Positions 49,421 to 57,711 are shown, counted from the stretch's first letter. The stretch: DNA of 64,000 nt from Pseudoalteromonas shioyasakiensis (GCF_019134595.1 NZ_CP077770.1:1756001-1820000); one strand, 5' to 3'. The notes: generated from the letters alone by a model not told the origin. Numbers and translations: made by a program.

Positions 49421-51184
49421 ATGTCTAGTCACAATTTGAGCCAGCAACCCACATTAGCGCGTTTATTGACTTATTTCTCCGAACACAAGTTTTTGTTATG
49501 TTTGGCTTTCTTATCGACCATTATCTTTAGTGCTGTCGATGCAGGTATGGTGTATTTGATCAAGCCACTTATCGATAATGGTTTGGCTCAGGCCAATGGC
49601 CAGGTGCTGAAAATAGGGGCTTTATTTGTAGTGGTCATCTTCTTTATAAGAGGTATTGCTAGCTTTGTTTCGAATTATAGCTTGGCTTATATCAGTAGTA
49701 AGATCACTTATAAGATCAGGGAGCAAGCTTTTGAACATTTGCAATTTTTGCCAATGAGTTATTTGCAAGAGCACAGTTCGGGTCAGATCATAGCCAAGTT
49801 TACTTATGATGCAGAGCAAGTGGCAAAAGCCATGGCGGAAACTATGTTGGTGTGCTTGCGAGAATCACTGATAATCTTAGTGCTGATCGCTATTATGTTT
49901 TACACTAGTTGGCAACTGTCTTTGATTTTCTTTGTTATTGCTCCTGCTATTGCTTTTGTGATTACTCGCGTCTCTCGCCGTTTCAAAGATATTAGTAAAA
50001 TATTGCAAGACGCTATGGGTGAAGTGACTCGACAATGCGAGCAAAGTGTAGCCAATCATAGAGAAGTCTTAGCCTTGTCCACCCAAGCACAAGAACTGCA
50101 AAGGTTCGATACGGTCAATAATCACAACCGTCAGCAAACGATGAAATTAGCGTCAGCTTCTGCCATGTGCAACCCGATTGTTCAGTTGATAGCTTCTTTG
50201 GCTATGGCTATAGTTTTTTACCTAGCCAGTGTTGAAGGCATAGTCGAGAGTTTGAGTGCAGGGAGCTTTACCGCCACATTGGTGGCTATGGGGTCTTTGT
50301 TGAGACCGCTTAAACAGCTCACGAATATTAATCAGAACCTACAAAGGGGATTGGCAGCGGCACAAAGCTTGTTTCAATTTTTAGATCTGCCTAAGGAATG
50401 CGATAGAGGCGAGCAAAACATAGAGTTTCAGCATGAATTACAGTTAAAAAATGTCAATTTTTGTTACCCTCAAAGTACACAAACTGTACTCAAAGAAGTG
50501 AGTTTTACTCTGAGAAAAGGCAAGAAACTGGCGATTGTCGGCGAATCAGGCAGTGGTAAAAGCAGTTTGCTGAACCTGTTATTGCGCTTTTATCGAGCTG
50601 AGCAGAGACCGGATTCCTTTATTACCCTTGATGGTACTGAGCTGCAACAAATTTCACTGCAAAATTTGCGTAAACAATTTTCTTTGGTATCACAACAGAT
50701 AGTGCTATTTGATGACTCGATTGCAGCTAATATTCGCTATGGCTGTGAGACAAACGTTTCACCTGAACAAATTGAAGCCGCTGCCAAGGCCGCTCATGTG
50801 TGGGATTTTGCTCAACAGATGGCTATGGGTTTAAATAGTCCTGTAGGGGAAAATGGCAACTTGTTATCTGGTGGTCAAAAACAGCGAATAGCCATTGCCA
50901 GAGCTATTCTCAAAGATGCGCCAATTTTATTACTGGATGAGGCTACCTCAGCTCTAGATAGTAAATCAGAAGCACAAATACAGCGTGCATTAGAACAATT
51001 GCAAAAAAACAAAACTAGCATAGTTATCGCCCATAGGTTAAGCACTATACGTGATGCTGACCAGATCCTAGTGATGAGCCGAGGCGAAGTGGTTGAGCGG
51101 GGTCAGCACAGCCAGCTTATTGCGAACAAAGGTAATTATTATCAATTATATCTACAACAAATCCTGTCTAAAGAGGAAGCATAA
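49421..51184 (+). CDS. Second MsbA-like ABC lipid exporter
   Basis: A 587-residue half-transporter, clearly similar along its length to the MsbA at 4034-5776 but diverged. Shared segments include MFYTSW, NNHNRQQ and LSGGQ(R/K)QRIAIARAILKDAPI. Walker A is GESGSGKS at residues 374-381 and the D-loop and H-loop are intact (DEATSALDS, IVIAHRLSTI). It lies inside the operon between acyltransferase and ligase, with a one-base overlap to the ligase gene. Its codon use differs from the first copy, with many more TTG leucine codons. A dedicated flippase for the operon's lipid product is the natural inference. Confidence 0.88.
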   Translation: MSSHNLSQQPTLARLLTYFSEHKFLLCLAFLSTIIFSAVDAGMVYLIKPLIDNGLAQANGQVLKIGALFVVVIFFIRGIASFVSNYSLAYISSKITYKIREQAFEHLQFLPMSYLQEHSSGQIIAKFTYDAEQVAKAMAETMLVCLRESLIILVLIAIMFYTSWQLSLIFFVIAPAIAFVITRVSRRFKDISKILQDAMGEVTRQCEQSVANHREVLALSTQAQELQRFDTVNNHNRQQTMKLASASAMCNPIVQLIASLAMAIVFYLASVEGIVESLSAGSFTATLVAMGSLLRPLKQLTNINQNLQRGLAAAQSLFQFLDLPKECDRGEQNIEFQHELQLKNVNFCYPQSTQTVLKEVSFTLRKGKKLAIVGESGSGKSSLLNLLLRFYRAEQRPDSFITLDGTELQQISLQNLRKQFSLVSQQIVLFDDSIAANIRYGCETNVSPEQIEAAAKAAHVWDFAQQMAMGLNSPVGENGNLLSGGQKQRIAIARAILKDAPILLLDEATSALDSKSEAQIQRALEQLQKNKTSIVIAHRLSTIRDADQILVMSRGEVVERGQHSQLIANKGNYYQLYLQQILSKEEA

Positions 51185-52764
51185 TGCGTACTTTGTTACA
51201 TCAACTCATTAGCCATCAAGCGAGTATTTTGCCGGAGTTGCCAGCTCTAGGTTGTAAAGAAGTATGGCTGTCTTATGCTCAACTTCAGCAGCGAGTAGAG
51301 CAAGTGACTCAAGCTTTGTTGAGTTGTGGTTTACAAACTCAACAAAGGGTAGCCATTTATTTGCCTAAAGAGATAGAAGCCGTACTCGCCATGTTTGCTA
51401 CGAGTTGTGCCAGAGGGATCTTTGTACCTATAAACCCAGTGTTAAAAGCAGCACAAGTGACCCATATTCTAAAGGACAGCGAAACCAGTATTCTGATTAC
51501 TAACTTGTCTAGATGGCGTACTTTAGCAGAGCAGAAACCTACGTCGGTTGAGCTAGTTGTAGTACTTGATTTACCCGAACATGAACAAACTGACAGAGTG
51601 ATAACTTGGCAGGCTTTTATGGCTTCAGGAAAAAATCAAGCGCTGCCGGTCGGGTTGGAAACGGACTTAGCCGCTATTTTGTATACCTCTGGTAGTACAG
51701 GGAAGCCAAAAGGAGTGGTTCTATCTCAACGCAATATGGTACTAGGAGCAGCGAGTGTTGCGCAGTATTTGGATAGCCGAACTACAGATAGAATGTTAGC
51801 TGCGTTACCACTGAGTTTTGATTATGGTTTTAGCCAGTTGTCTATTGCCTTCACAGTTGGTGCGAGTTGTTACATGATGGAGTTACTGTTTCCTCAAGAT
51901 ATTATTTTGGCGGTTGAGCGAGAGCGAATAAACTGTTTGGCCTTAGTCCCCCCTATGTGGATAAAACTTGCTAGAGTACAATGGCCTGAGAAGGTAGCCA
52001 AGCAGATTCGATATTTCACTAACTCGGGTGGCGCTATGCCTATACCGGTGCTACAACAACTTCAACAGCAATTGCCCGAAGCTGAACCTTACATGATGTA
52101 CGGGTTGACTGAAGCATTTCGTTCTTGTTACTTGCCACCCAAAGATATTTCCAGCAAACCAGGCTCTTTCGGCAAGGCTATTCCCAACGTAGAATTGCGT
52201 GTAATTAATGAGTTTGGCGCAGAGTGTCGGGCTAATGAAGCTGGTGAACTCGTTCATTTTGGTCCTTTAGTAAGTCAAGGTTATTGGAATGACAAAGAAA
52301 AAACGTTAGAGCGATTTAAACCTGTACCTGCCACTTTGCCTATACTGAGGCAGCAAGTCGGTGTTTGGTCTGGTGATATTGTTACAAGGGATGAAGAAGG
52401 TTACTTTTATTTTGTCGGCCGCAACGACGAAATGATCAAAACCTCAGGTTATCGAGTTAGCCCAACAGAGTTGGAAGAAGTTATATACCAATCTGGTTTG
52501 ACTCTAGAAGCTGTGGTACTTGGAGTTCCCCATCCTGAGTTAGGGCAAGGTATCGTATTATTGGTTGTGTTGGATCCGAGCAAAGCGACTTGTGTCTCTC
52601 TAATTCAAAACCTATGCCGATCACAGTTGCCTAATTACATGCAGCCTAAGTCTGTGATCGCCTTAGATACATTGCCGCGCAACGGCAATGGCAAGATAGA
52701 TCGTAAAGCCTTATTGAGTCAATATCAACAACACTTTGCAATTAAGGAGGGAAGCTATGAGTGA
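51184..52764 (+). CDS. AMP-forming acyl/aminoacyl ligase (exosortase-A-associated TIGR03098-like)
   Basis: A 526-residue ANL-superfamily adenylating enzyme. Core motifs are intact: LYTSGSTGKPKGV at 166-178, YGLTEAFRSCY, SGDIVTRDEEGYFYFVGRNDEMIKTSG in part, and the catalytic lysine K504 in NGNGKIDRKAL. SFDYG near residue 211 sits at the A4 position, where amino-acid-activating domains carry an Asp that binds the amino group. This hints at an amino acid substrate. The best family match I recall is the acyl-CoA ligase linked to exosortase A loci, but no exosortase is here. It probably loads its substrate onto the operon's ACP, as AlmE does for AlmF. Confidence 0.85.
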   Translation: MRTLLHQLISHQASILPELPALGCKEVWLSYAQLQQRVEQVTQALLSCGLQTQQRVAIYLPKEIEAVLAMFATSCARGIFVPINPVLKAAQVTHILKDSETSILITNLSRWRTLAEQKPTSVELVVVLDLPEHEQTDRVITWQAFMASGKNQALPVGLETDLAAILYTSGSTGKPKGVVLSQRNMVLGAASVAQYLDSRTTDRMLAALPLSFDYGFSQLSIAFTVGASCYMMELLFPQDIILAVERERINCLALVPPMWIKLARVQWPEKVAKQIRYFTNSGGAMPIPVLQQLQQQLPEAEPYMMYGLTEAFRSCYLPPKDISSKPGSFGKAIPNVELRVINEFGAECRANEAGELVHFGPLVSQGYWNDKEKTLERFKPVPATLPILRQQVGVWSGDIVTRDEEGYFYFVGRNDEMIKTSGYRVSPTELEEVIYQSGLTLEAVVLGVPHPELGQGIVLLVVLDPSKATCVSLIQNLCRSQLPNYMQPKSVIALDTLPRNGNGKIDRKALLSQYQQHFAIKEGSYE

Positions 52765-53980
52765 ATTTGACCGCTTGTCTAGACTAACTCAAACTAATAA
52801 TCAATTGTTAATGGCGGGTAAGACTGTCGAACAAATCAAACAAATAGCACCTTGCTTCCCTTGTTATGTATACGAAAGGGAAGCAATTACCCGCCAGATA
52901 AATTATGTAAAACAGCATTTACCTCGTCAGGTTAAGTTACATTACGCGATAAAAGCGAACCCCATGCCAGCTCTGGTTTGTCATATAGCCCAATATGTAG
53001 ATGGTCTCGATGTGGCATCTCATCGGGAAATGATGTTGGCTTTGTCTACCGGTATGTCCGCTGATAAGATAAGCTTTGCTGGGCCTGCAAAGTCGCAACA
53101 AGAGCTAGCCGCTGCCATTGCAGCAGGTGTTGTGCTTCACGTTGAATCGGTGACTGAGTTACAGCGAATTGCTCTATGTGCCGAAGTCATGGCGACTTGT
53201 GCTAAAGTGGCAATACGAGTTAATCCGGACTTTACCTTGAAAGGTGCGGGCATGAAAATGTCCGGCGGTGCGAAGCCTTTTGGTATAGATGCTGAACTAT
53301 GTGCCCAAGTAATACGTCAATTTAATAATGATCTTATTGAAGTGATCGGGCTGCATATTTTTAGCGGTTCGCAAACGCTTAGTGAAGAACACCTCAGTTC
53401 AATGCAACGGCAAACCTTAGCTCTCGCGGTAAAAATATGCACTGAAGCCGAATTGATACCTAAGCAAATTAACATAGGTGGAGGATTCGGTATCCCTTAT
53501 TTTTCCAGAGAAACCGCGCTAGACCTCCCTCTTATTTGTCAAGCTTTGCAGTGCCATTTAGCGACACTGCCAGAGTGTTTAGCGGAAGTTGAGATTCACT
53601 TGGAGTTGGGGCGTTACTTGGTCGCAGAAGCGGGGACTTACTTGTGTGAAGTGACAGATAAAAAAATATCTAGAGGGCAAACGTTTTTGATGACAAATGG
53701 TGGGATGCATCACCATTTAGCGAACTCTGGAAACTTTGGTCAAGTAGTGAGGAAAAACTATCCTGTGATCCTTGCCAATCGCGTTGAGTGCAGTGATGTT
53801 GAACAAGTGGAAATTTGCGGCCCTTTATGCACGCCCTTGGATATAGTAGCGGCAAAAGTAACTTTGCCGAAAGCTGAAATAGGCGATGTAATTGCAGTTC
53901 TACAATCCGGTGCCTATGGTGCTAGTGCAAGCCCATGCAACTTCTTGAGCCACCCTGAAGTGACGGAGCTTTTACTTTAA
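52757..53980 (+). CDS. PLP-dependent decarboxylase, alanine-racemase fold (TIGR03099-like)
   Basis: A 407-residue fold-type III PLP enzyme of the diaminopimelate/ornithine decarboxylase class. The PLP lysine is K66 in HYAIKANPMPAL. INIGGGFGIPY binds the phosphate. ICGPLCTPLD supplies the cross-subunit catalytic cysteine and GAYGASAS the C-terminal tyrosine. The ATG at 52757 follows GGAGGGAAGC and overlaps the ligase end by eight bases. It lies far from lysine genes, so a biosynthetic lysA role is unlikely. With ligase and ACP adjacent, decarboxylation of an amino acid held on the ACP is plausible. BtrK does this in butirosin synthesis. Confidence 0.85.
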   Translation: MSEFDRLSRLTQTNNQLLMAGKTVEQIKQIAPCFPCYVYEREAITRQINYVKQHLPRQVKLHYAIKANPMPALVCHIAQYVDGLDVASHREMMLALSTGMSADKISFAGPAKSQQELAAAIAAGVVLHVESVTELQRIALCAEVMATCAKVAIRVNPDFTLKGAGMKMSGGAKPFGIDAELCAQVIRQFNNDLIEVIGLHIFSGSQTLSEEHLSSMQRQTLALAVKICTEAELIPKQINIGGGFGIPYFSRETALDLPLICQALQCHLATLPECLAEVEIHLELGRYLVAEAGTYLCEVTDKKISRGQTFLMTNGGMHHHLANSGNFGQVVRKNYPVILANRVECSDVEQVEICGPLCTPLDIVAAKVTLPKAEIGDVIAVLQSGAYGASASPCNFLSHPEVTELLL

Positions 53981-54003
53981 TCCAGCAAAGGTGACAAAAA
54001 TAT

Positions 54004-54040
54004 AAAAAGAGCACTATTCATTAAGAGTATGGCTCTTTTT
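54004..54040 (+). terminator. Intrinsic terminator after the five-gene operon
   Basis: AAAAAGAGC pairs with GCTCTTTTT, with a 19-base apical part and a terminal T-run, 24 bases after the decarboxylase stop. Confidence 0.75.
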
Positions 54041-54367
54041 ATTTGTGGCAAACTCCGAATAAACTTAATAAGGTAAATTCTCTATAACTGTAGCGAGTGA
54101 AAAGTGGTCATTGAGATTGGATAAATATCGTTGTTAATTTTCTCTTTACGGCATATCCATGAATATAAGAGGAGCGCATATTATTCTTTTTAACTTTACT
54201 TTAAAGTTTTAAAAACTTTTTGATAGTAATACGTTAGGTAATTTGTTAAAAACTATAAAAGGTAGATAATTGAGCGTTGCACCGGAAGAAATATGCGCAA
54301 TGAGCGCACTATTAAATGTTATATGCTTCAATAAGTCTGAGCATTACTCAAGCAAGGAGAGAGTATT
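54041..54367. other. AT-rich stretch with no gene
   Basis: No credible coding frame was found. It contains short inverted GAGCG/CGCTC-type copies near 54273-54310 and ATGTTATATGC at 54317-54327. That sequence resembles the right boundary of an attC, so a short or decayed attC may precede the interrupted small gene. The evidence is weak. Confidence 0.35.
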
Positions 54368-54437
54368 TTGACATTAGATGGATATAGAAAAGAATTTGAA
54401 CAATCTTCAAACAGATCTATTTCAATGCCGGTTGCTG

Positions 54438-55746
54438 GACTCTGTAACTAAATCTGTGTAACTGCCTATTATTAATCCTTAAAAAGGGTTTAGGATAGGC
54501 AATGATGAATAAGAAAGAACTGGAAGCGTTTGCTAAGCAAGCTGCTAAATCAATTAAGTCAGAAGCAGATTTAACTGACTTTCGTAAAATGTTAACCAAG
54601 GTGACGGTTGAAGCAGCACTCAATGCTGAATTAGACGAACACCTTGGTTATGCTCGTCATGAGCAGTCTGAGCAACAAAATTCCCGAAATGGTTATTCAG
54701 CTAAAACCATTCGAACCGAAGATGGTAAAGTTGAATTAGATACACCTCGTGACCGAGATGCTAGCTTTGAGCCGCAACTGGTTAAAAAGAACCAAACTCG
54801 CTTTACGTCAATGGACGACAAGATTTTGTATCTATATTCCAAAGGCATGACGACCCGTGAAATCGTTTCTACGTTCAAAGAAATGTATGACGCTGATGTA
54901 TCACCAACACTGATTTCTCGTGTCACAGATGCCGTTATCGCTCACGTCGTAGAATGGCAAGCTAGGCCACTTGATGCTGTTTACCCAATCGTCTATCTCG
55001 ACTGTTTAGTTGTTAAGGTTCGCCAAGATAAGCAAGTCATCAATAAGGCCATTTACTTAGCCTTAGGCGTTAATATAGAAGGCCACAAAGAACTGCTTGG
55101 CATGTGGATATCAGAGAACGAAGGCGCTAAGTTCTGGCTAAACGTGCTAACAGAACTTCAAAACCGTGGCGTTAAAGATATCCTTATCGCCTGTGTTGAC
55201 GGCCTTAAAGGCTTCCCTGATGCAATTAATACCGTTTATCCTGATACGCAAATTCAGCTCTGTATCGTACATATGGTGCGTAATTCATTGAAGTTCGTGC
55301 CGTGGAAAGACTACAAGGCCATCACGGCTGATTTAAAGCGCATATACCAATCGGTAACTTAAGACGAAGCCTTAATGGCTTTAGAACAGTTCGAGCAACG
55401 CTGGGATAGCAAGTACCCTAATATATCTCGCTCATGGCGCAATAATTGGCAAAACGTCAGCACCTTATTTAATTACCCCGAAGATATTAGAAAAGCTATT
55501 TACACTACCAATGCCATTGAATCGCTGAACTCAGTTATCCGTAAAGCCATCAAAAAGCGTAAGCTGTTCCCGCATGATGACTCGGCTAAAAAGGTCGTTT
55601 ACTTGGCTATTGAGCAGGCATCAAAAAAATGGACGATGCCGATAAGAAATTGGAAATCGGCCTTAAATCGATTTATGATTGAATTCGAAGACCGATTAAA
55701 AGATGTTATTTAAAACTGGCAGTTACACAAAATGTGTTACAGGGTC
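54438..55746 (+). mobile_element. IS256-family insertion sequence, 1,309 bp
   Basis: The element has 29-base terminal inverted repeats (54438-54466 and 55718-55746) that agree at 24 positions; both contain TGTGTAACTGCC at their inner end. GGTTGCTG is duplicated directly at 54430-54437 and 55747-55754, the 8-bp target duplication typical of IS256. The only gene is a mutator-type transposase with one nonsense codon. The intact duplication and repeats indicate a fairly recent insertion that later lost activity. Confidence 0.93.
54502..55713 (+). pseudogene. IS256-family transposase with one in-frame TAA
   Basis: The full frame spans 404 codons including its terminal stop, the normal IS256 transposase length. 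A single TAA at 55360-55362 (codon 287) splits it in RIYQSVT-stop-DEALMALEQF, with both parts in the same frame. The likely ancestral codon is GAA or CAA. DDE residues are visible: VYLDCLVVKVR, ACVDGLKGFPDAI, and the Glu in TNAIESLNSVIRK downstream of the stop. The first product would lack the catalytic Glu, so the element is not expected to move by itself. Confidence 0.93.
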
Positions 55747-55807
55747 GGTTGCTGGAGCCATTATTTGGGGTTTAGTTTAGTTGACTCTATTCCGTTTAAA
55801 GTGCTTG

Positions 55808-56275
55808 TTAGCTTACCTTTACTCCCATATCAATAAATACTCTTTTATGATCATCACTCAAACCGCAATACTCATCTATTTCTTCAATACCAAGTTGAAA
55901 TAGTCTCTCGATATCTTTTGCATAAGTGAAATCAAGAAATTCTAGCTTCTTTAAATTTACCATTATTTCTACACCTGAAAATGACTTGATTGCAAACTCA
56001 TTTCCTTCTCCATCCAAATTAGGCATAATTAGGTGATGAGTTTTACAACACTCCCCAGAGAGAAGAGTAATTTTTTCAAATTGTTTCTCAGTTATATTAA
56101 TTGCAAGTAACTGCTTTTCTATCTCAGGAATACAATCAAACCATTCATACTTTGGATTCTCTCCGAATACCAACTTATCCAAGTTTTGTTCATCAATAGC
56201 ATCTATTTGTTTTTTTATTTCATTATCATCATAGTACAAACTACCTAGAGCTAATAATTTCAAATTGTTATCCAT
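55808..56275 (-). CDS. Unknown cassette protein
   Basis: A 155-residue acidic protein of no family I recognise. It contains short leucine-rich stretches (NLKLLALGSLYYDD, VNLKKLEFLDFTYAKDIERL) spaced like irregular LRR-type units, and CCKTHH near the middle. The ATG at 56275 has AGGAGG nine bases upstream, better placed than a TTG at 56284. The stop codon TAA lies in AGCTAAC at 55807-55813, a possible attC left core on the minus strand. attC 5 lies immediately upstream. It is therefore a reverse-oriented integron cassette gene. Confidence 0.75.
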   Translation of the reverse strand: MDNNLKLLALGSLYYDDNEIKKQIDAIDEQNLDKLVFGENPKYEWFDCIPEIEKQLLAINITEKQFEKITLLSGECCKTHHLIMPNLDGEGNEFAIKSFSGVEIMVNLKKLEFLDFTYAKDIERLFQLGIEEIDEYCGLSDDHKRVFIDMGVKVS

Positions 56276-56294
56276 GTAAAACAACCTCCTTGTA

Positions 56295-56421
56295 AGCTAA
56301 CGCCGCGTTAAGTGGTGAACAACGCGACCACCAAATCTAAACCAATGTACCGTAGACACTAAAGCTGATTCAAACCAAAAATGCCAAGCGTTGTGACCCC
56401 ATCTTAACCGCTTTGTTAAGC
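56295..56421 (-). other. Integron attC site 5, reverse orientation
   Basis: On the minus strand the 127-base site runs from GCTTAAC (56421-56415, including the NYN stop codon) to GTTAGCT (56301-56295). Inner blocks are GGTCACAACGCTTGGCA on the left and CGCGTTGTTCACCACTTAACG on the right. This is a classical attC layout with a long variable centre. Confidence 0.88.
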
Positions 56422-57195
56422 AGCTTTTCTCTGGTCTCGGATATAGACATCAACGATACCAGAACCAGGATCCCTACGATCTACCTCAAATAACTCTGTG
56501 GCTTCAATTAACTGAGTTAGTGTATTGAAACCATAGTTTTTTGGACTAAAGTCTGGATACTGTCGCTTGATTAAGCTTCCACAAGTAGCTAGCAGTGACC
56601 AACCATTTTCATCTTGATATTCACTTGCCGCTCCGCGGAGAGTATTTACAAGTTTGGTATCACCTCTTAACTTGTTACGTAATTCCCTAGACTCGGGCTT
56701 TTTGAGTATCACTGTACTTTGCATTGAGGTTTCTTCTTTAATCGCATAACGATCTTTCAATACTTCGGTATAAATAAAGTCATCACATGCATTTCTAAAT
56801 GCAATTGGCGTTTTCTTTTCACCAACACCAAATACATAAATCTCAGATTCCTTTAACCTAGATGCAAGTTTAGTGAAATCACTGTCACTACTAATTAAGG
56901 CAAAGGCATCATACTTATCAGAATAAAGTAAATCCATCGCATCAATAATCATTGCAGCATCAGATGAGTTTTTGCCTTGTGTATAGGAAAATTGTTGAAT
57001 TGGATTTATAGCAAGTTCGTTTAGTGGTTGCTTCCAGTTTTTCAAACAGCCGGAGCTCCAGTCCGCATAAGCTTTTTTAACTAATATATGTCCATGCTTA
57101 GAAAGCTCTTTTAGTACATAATCTAAAACGGCATATTGCGCGTTTTCAGCATCAATGAGAACCGCTATCTTCTTTTCTGAATTTATATCTATCAA
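56416..57195 (-). CDS. NYN domain protein with C-terminal LOTUS/OST-HTH domain (putative ribonuclease)
   Basis: A 259-residue protein. Residues 8-145 form a NYN (PIN-like) domain with acidic residues D15 in AVLIDAENAQ, D79 and D85 in NSSDAAMIIDAMDLLY, and D104/D106 in ISSDSDFTKLA. These are expected metal ligands of the nuclease. Residues about 170-245 (LRNKLRGDTKLVNTL; GWSLLATCGSLIKRQYPDF) resemble the OST-HTH/LOTUS RNA-binding domain. The combination predicts an RNA-processing or RNA-degrading enzyme. The gene sits between two reverse attC sites and its stop lies inside one, so it is cassette-borne. A defence role is possible but not shown. Confidence 0.85.
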   Translation of the reverse strand: MIDINSEKKIAVLIDAENAQYAVLDYVLKELSKHGHILVKKAYADWSSGCLKNWKQPLNELAINPIQQFSYTQGKNSSDAAMIIDAMDLLYSDKYDAFALISSDSDFTKLASRLKESEIYVFGVGEKKTPIAFRNACDDFIYTEVLKDRYAIKEETSMQSTVILKKPESRELRNKLRGDTKLVNTLRGAASEYQDENGWSLLATCGSLIKRQYPDFSPKNYGFNTLTQLIEATELFEVDRRDPGSGIVDVYIRDQRKAA

Positions 57196-57222
57196 CTAAA
57201 TTATCTCCATATTCTGCCTGAT

Positions 57223-57281
57223 GCCTAACATTTTAGTATTTATGCAACACGCAGTTTGTGTTGCATAATCGCTTGTTGGAC
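57223..57281 (-). other. Integron attC site 4, short form, reverse orientation
   Basis: On the minus strand the 59-base site starts with GTCCAAC and ends with GTTAGGC, both exact fits to RYYYAAC and GTTRRRY. In its centre TATGCAACAC and GTGTTGCATA are perfect ten-base arms around a 7-base loop (57241-57267). It is the attC of a cassette whose gene would lie at higher coordinates. Confidence 0.88.
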
Positions 57282-57711
57282 TGAGTCACTATCTGTTCGG
57301 TGTGTCAGAGTTGGTGTTGTTTATGCTATAGGAGTTTGCTTTTTGGAGACTATCACTTTTCTAGCTAATTTAATCAGCTTAGCTAGTGTAATTTAAGCTT
57401 TCCCTGCATTGCTCAGCGCTTATTATGTATTCATTAAATCTAAATTTTTCTAAATACGCAATTATATTTTCACGCACACAGAGGCTGCTACCTAACTACT
57501 CAGTCGTTCTATTTTGGGTAACTTCCGTAGTTCGTTCAAATTCGACTCTAGAGCATCTGCTCTGAATTGTCTTGGGACAGAAATGAGTTAATCTGGAAAG
57601 GATGCTTATGGAACAATGCCGACTTTCACTTCTAAATGAAAAATACTCAAAAAAGCGATAGAAAACTTATTGCATACACACGTCAAAGCTATAAAGCCAA
57701 TAAGAATAAAA
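57282..57711. other. Gene-poor stretch with a possible minus-strand gene remnant
   Basis: attC 4 implies a minus-strand cassette gene here, but no full gene is seen. A 32-codon minus-strand frame at 57379-57477 (VRENIIAYLEKFRFNEYI and on to a TAA) could be the end of a decayed gene. Nothing else is supported. Confidence 0.35.

Larger units (their letters stand above)
54368..55807 (+). pseudogene. Small cassette-type membrane protein gene, split by an IS256-family insertion
   Basis: Before the IS, a TTG start with AAGGAGAG upstream gives MTLDGYRKEFEQSSNRSISM, then PVAG. After the IS the same frame resumes with VAGAIIWGLV and stops at 55778. An overlapping frame gives GFSLVDSIPFKVLVS, as if a base had been lost, and runs up to GTTAGC at 55807-55812. 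There a reverse cassette begins. Such short proteins with this start and a hydrophobic helix recall cassette-encoded small membrane proteins, from memory only. The gene is non-functional because of the insertion and probable frameshift. Confidence 0.65.

Noticed and set aside
52757..53980. Diaminopimelate decarboxylase LysA
   Set aside because: Fold and motifs are shared, but operon context with ligase, ACP and acyltransferase, and the absence of lysine genes nearby, argue for the exosortase-A-associated type.
48313..53980. Exosortase A / PEP-CTERM exopolysaccharide locus
   Set aside because: The ligase and decarboxylase types fit, but no exosortase, PEP-CTERM protein, glycosyltransferase or polysaccharide export gene is present.
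54500..55720. Programmed frameshift or two separate transposase genes in the IS
   Set aside because: Both parts are in the same frame, separated only by one TAA, and match a single IS256 transposase. A nonsense mutation is simpler.
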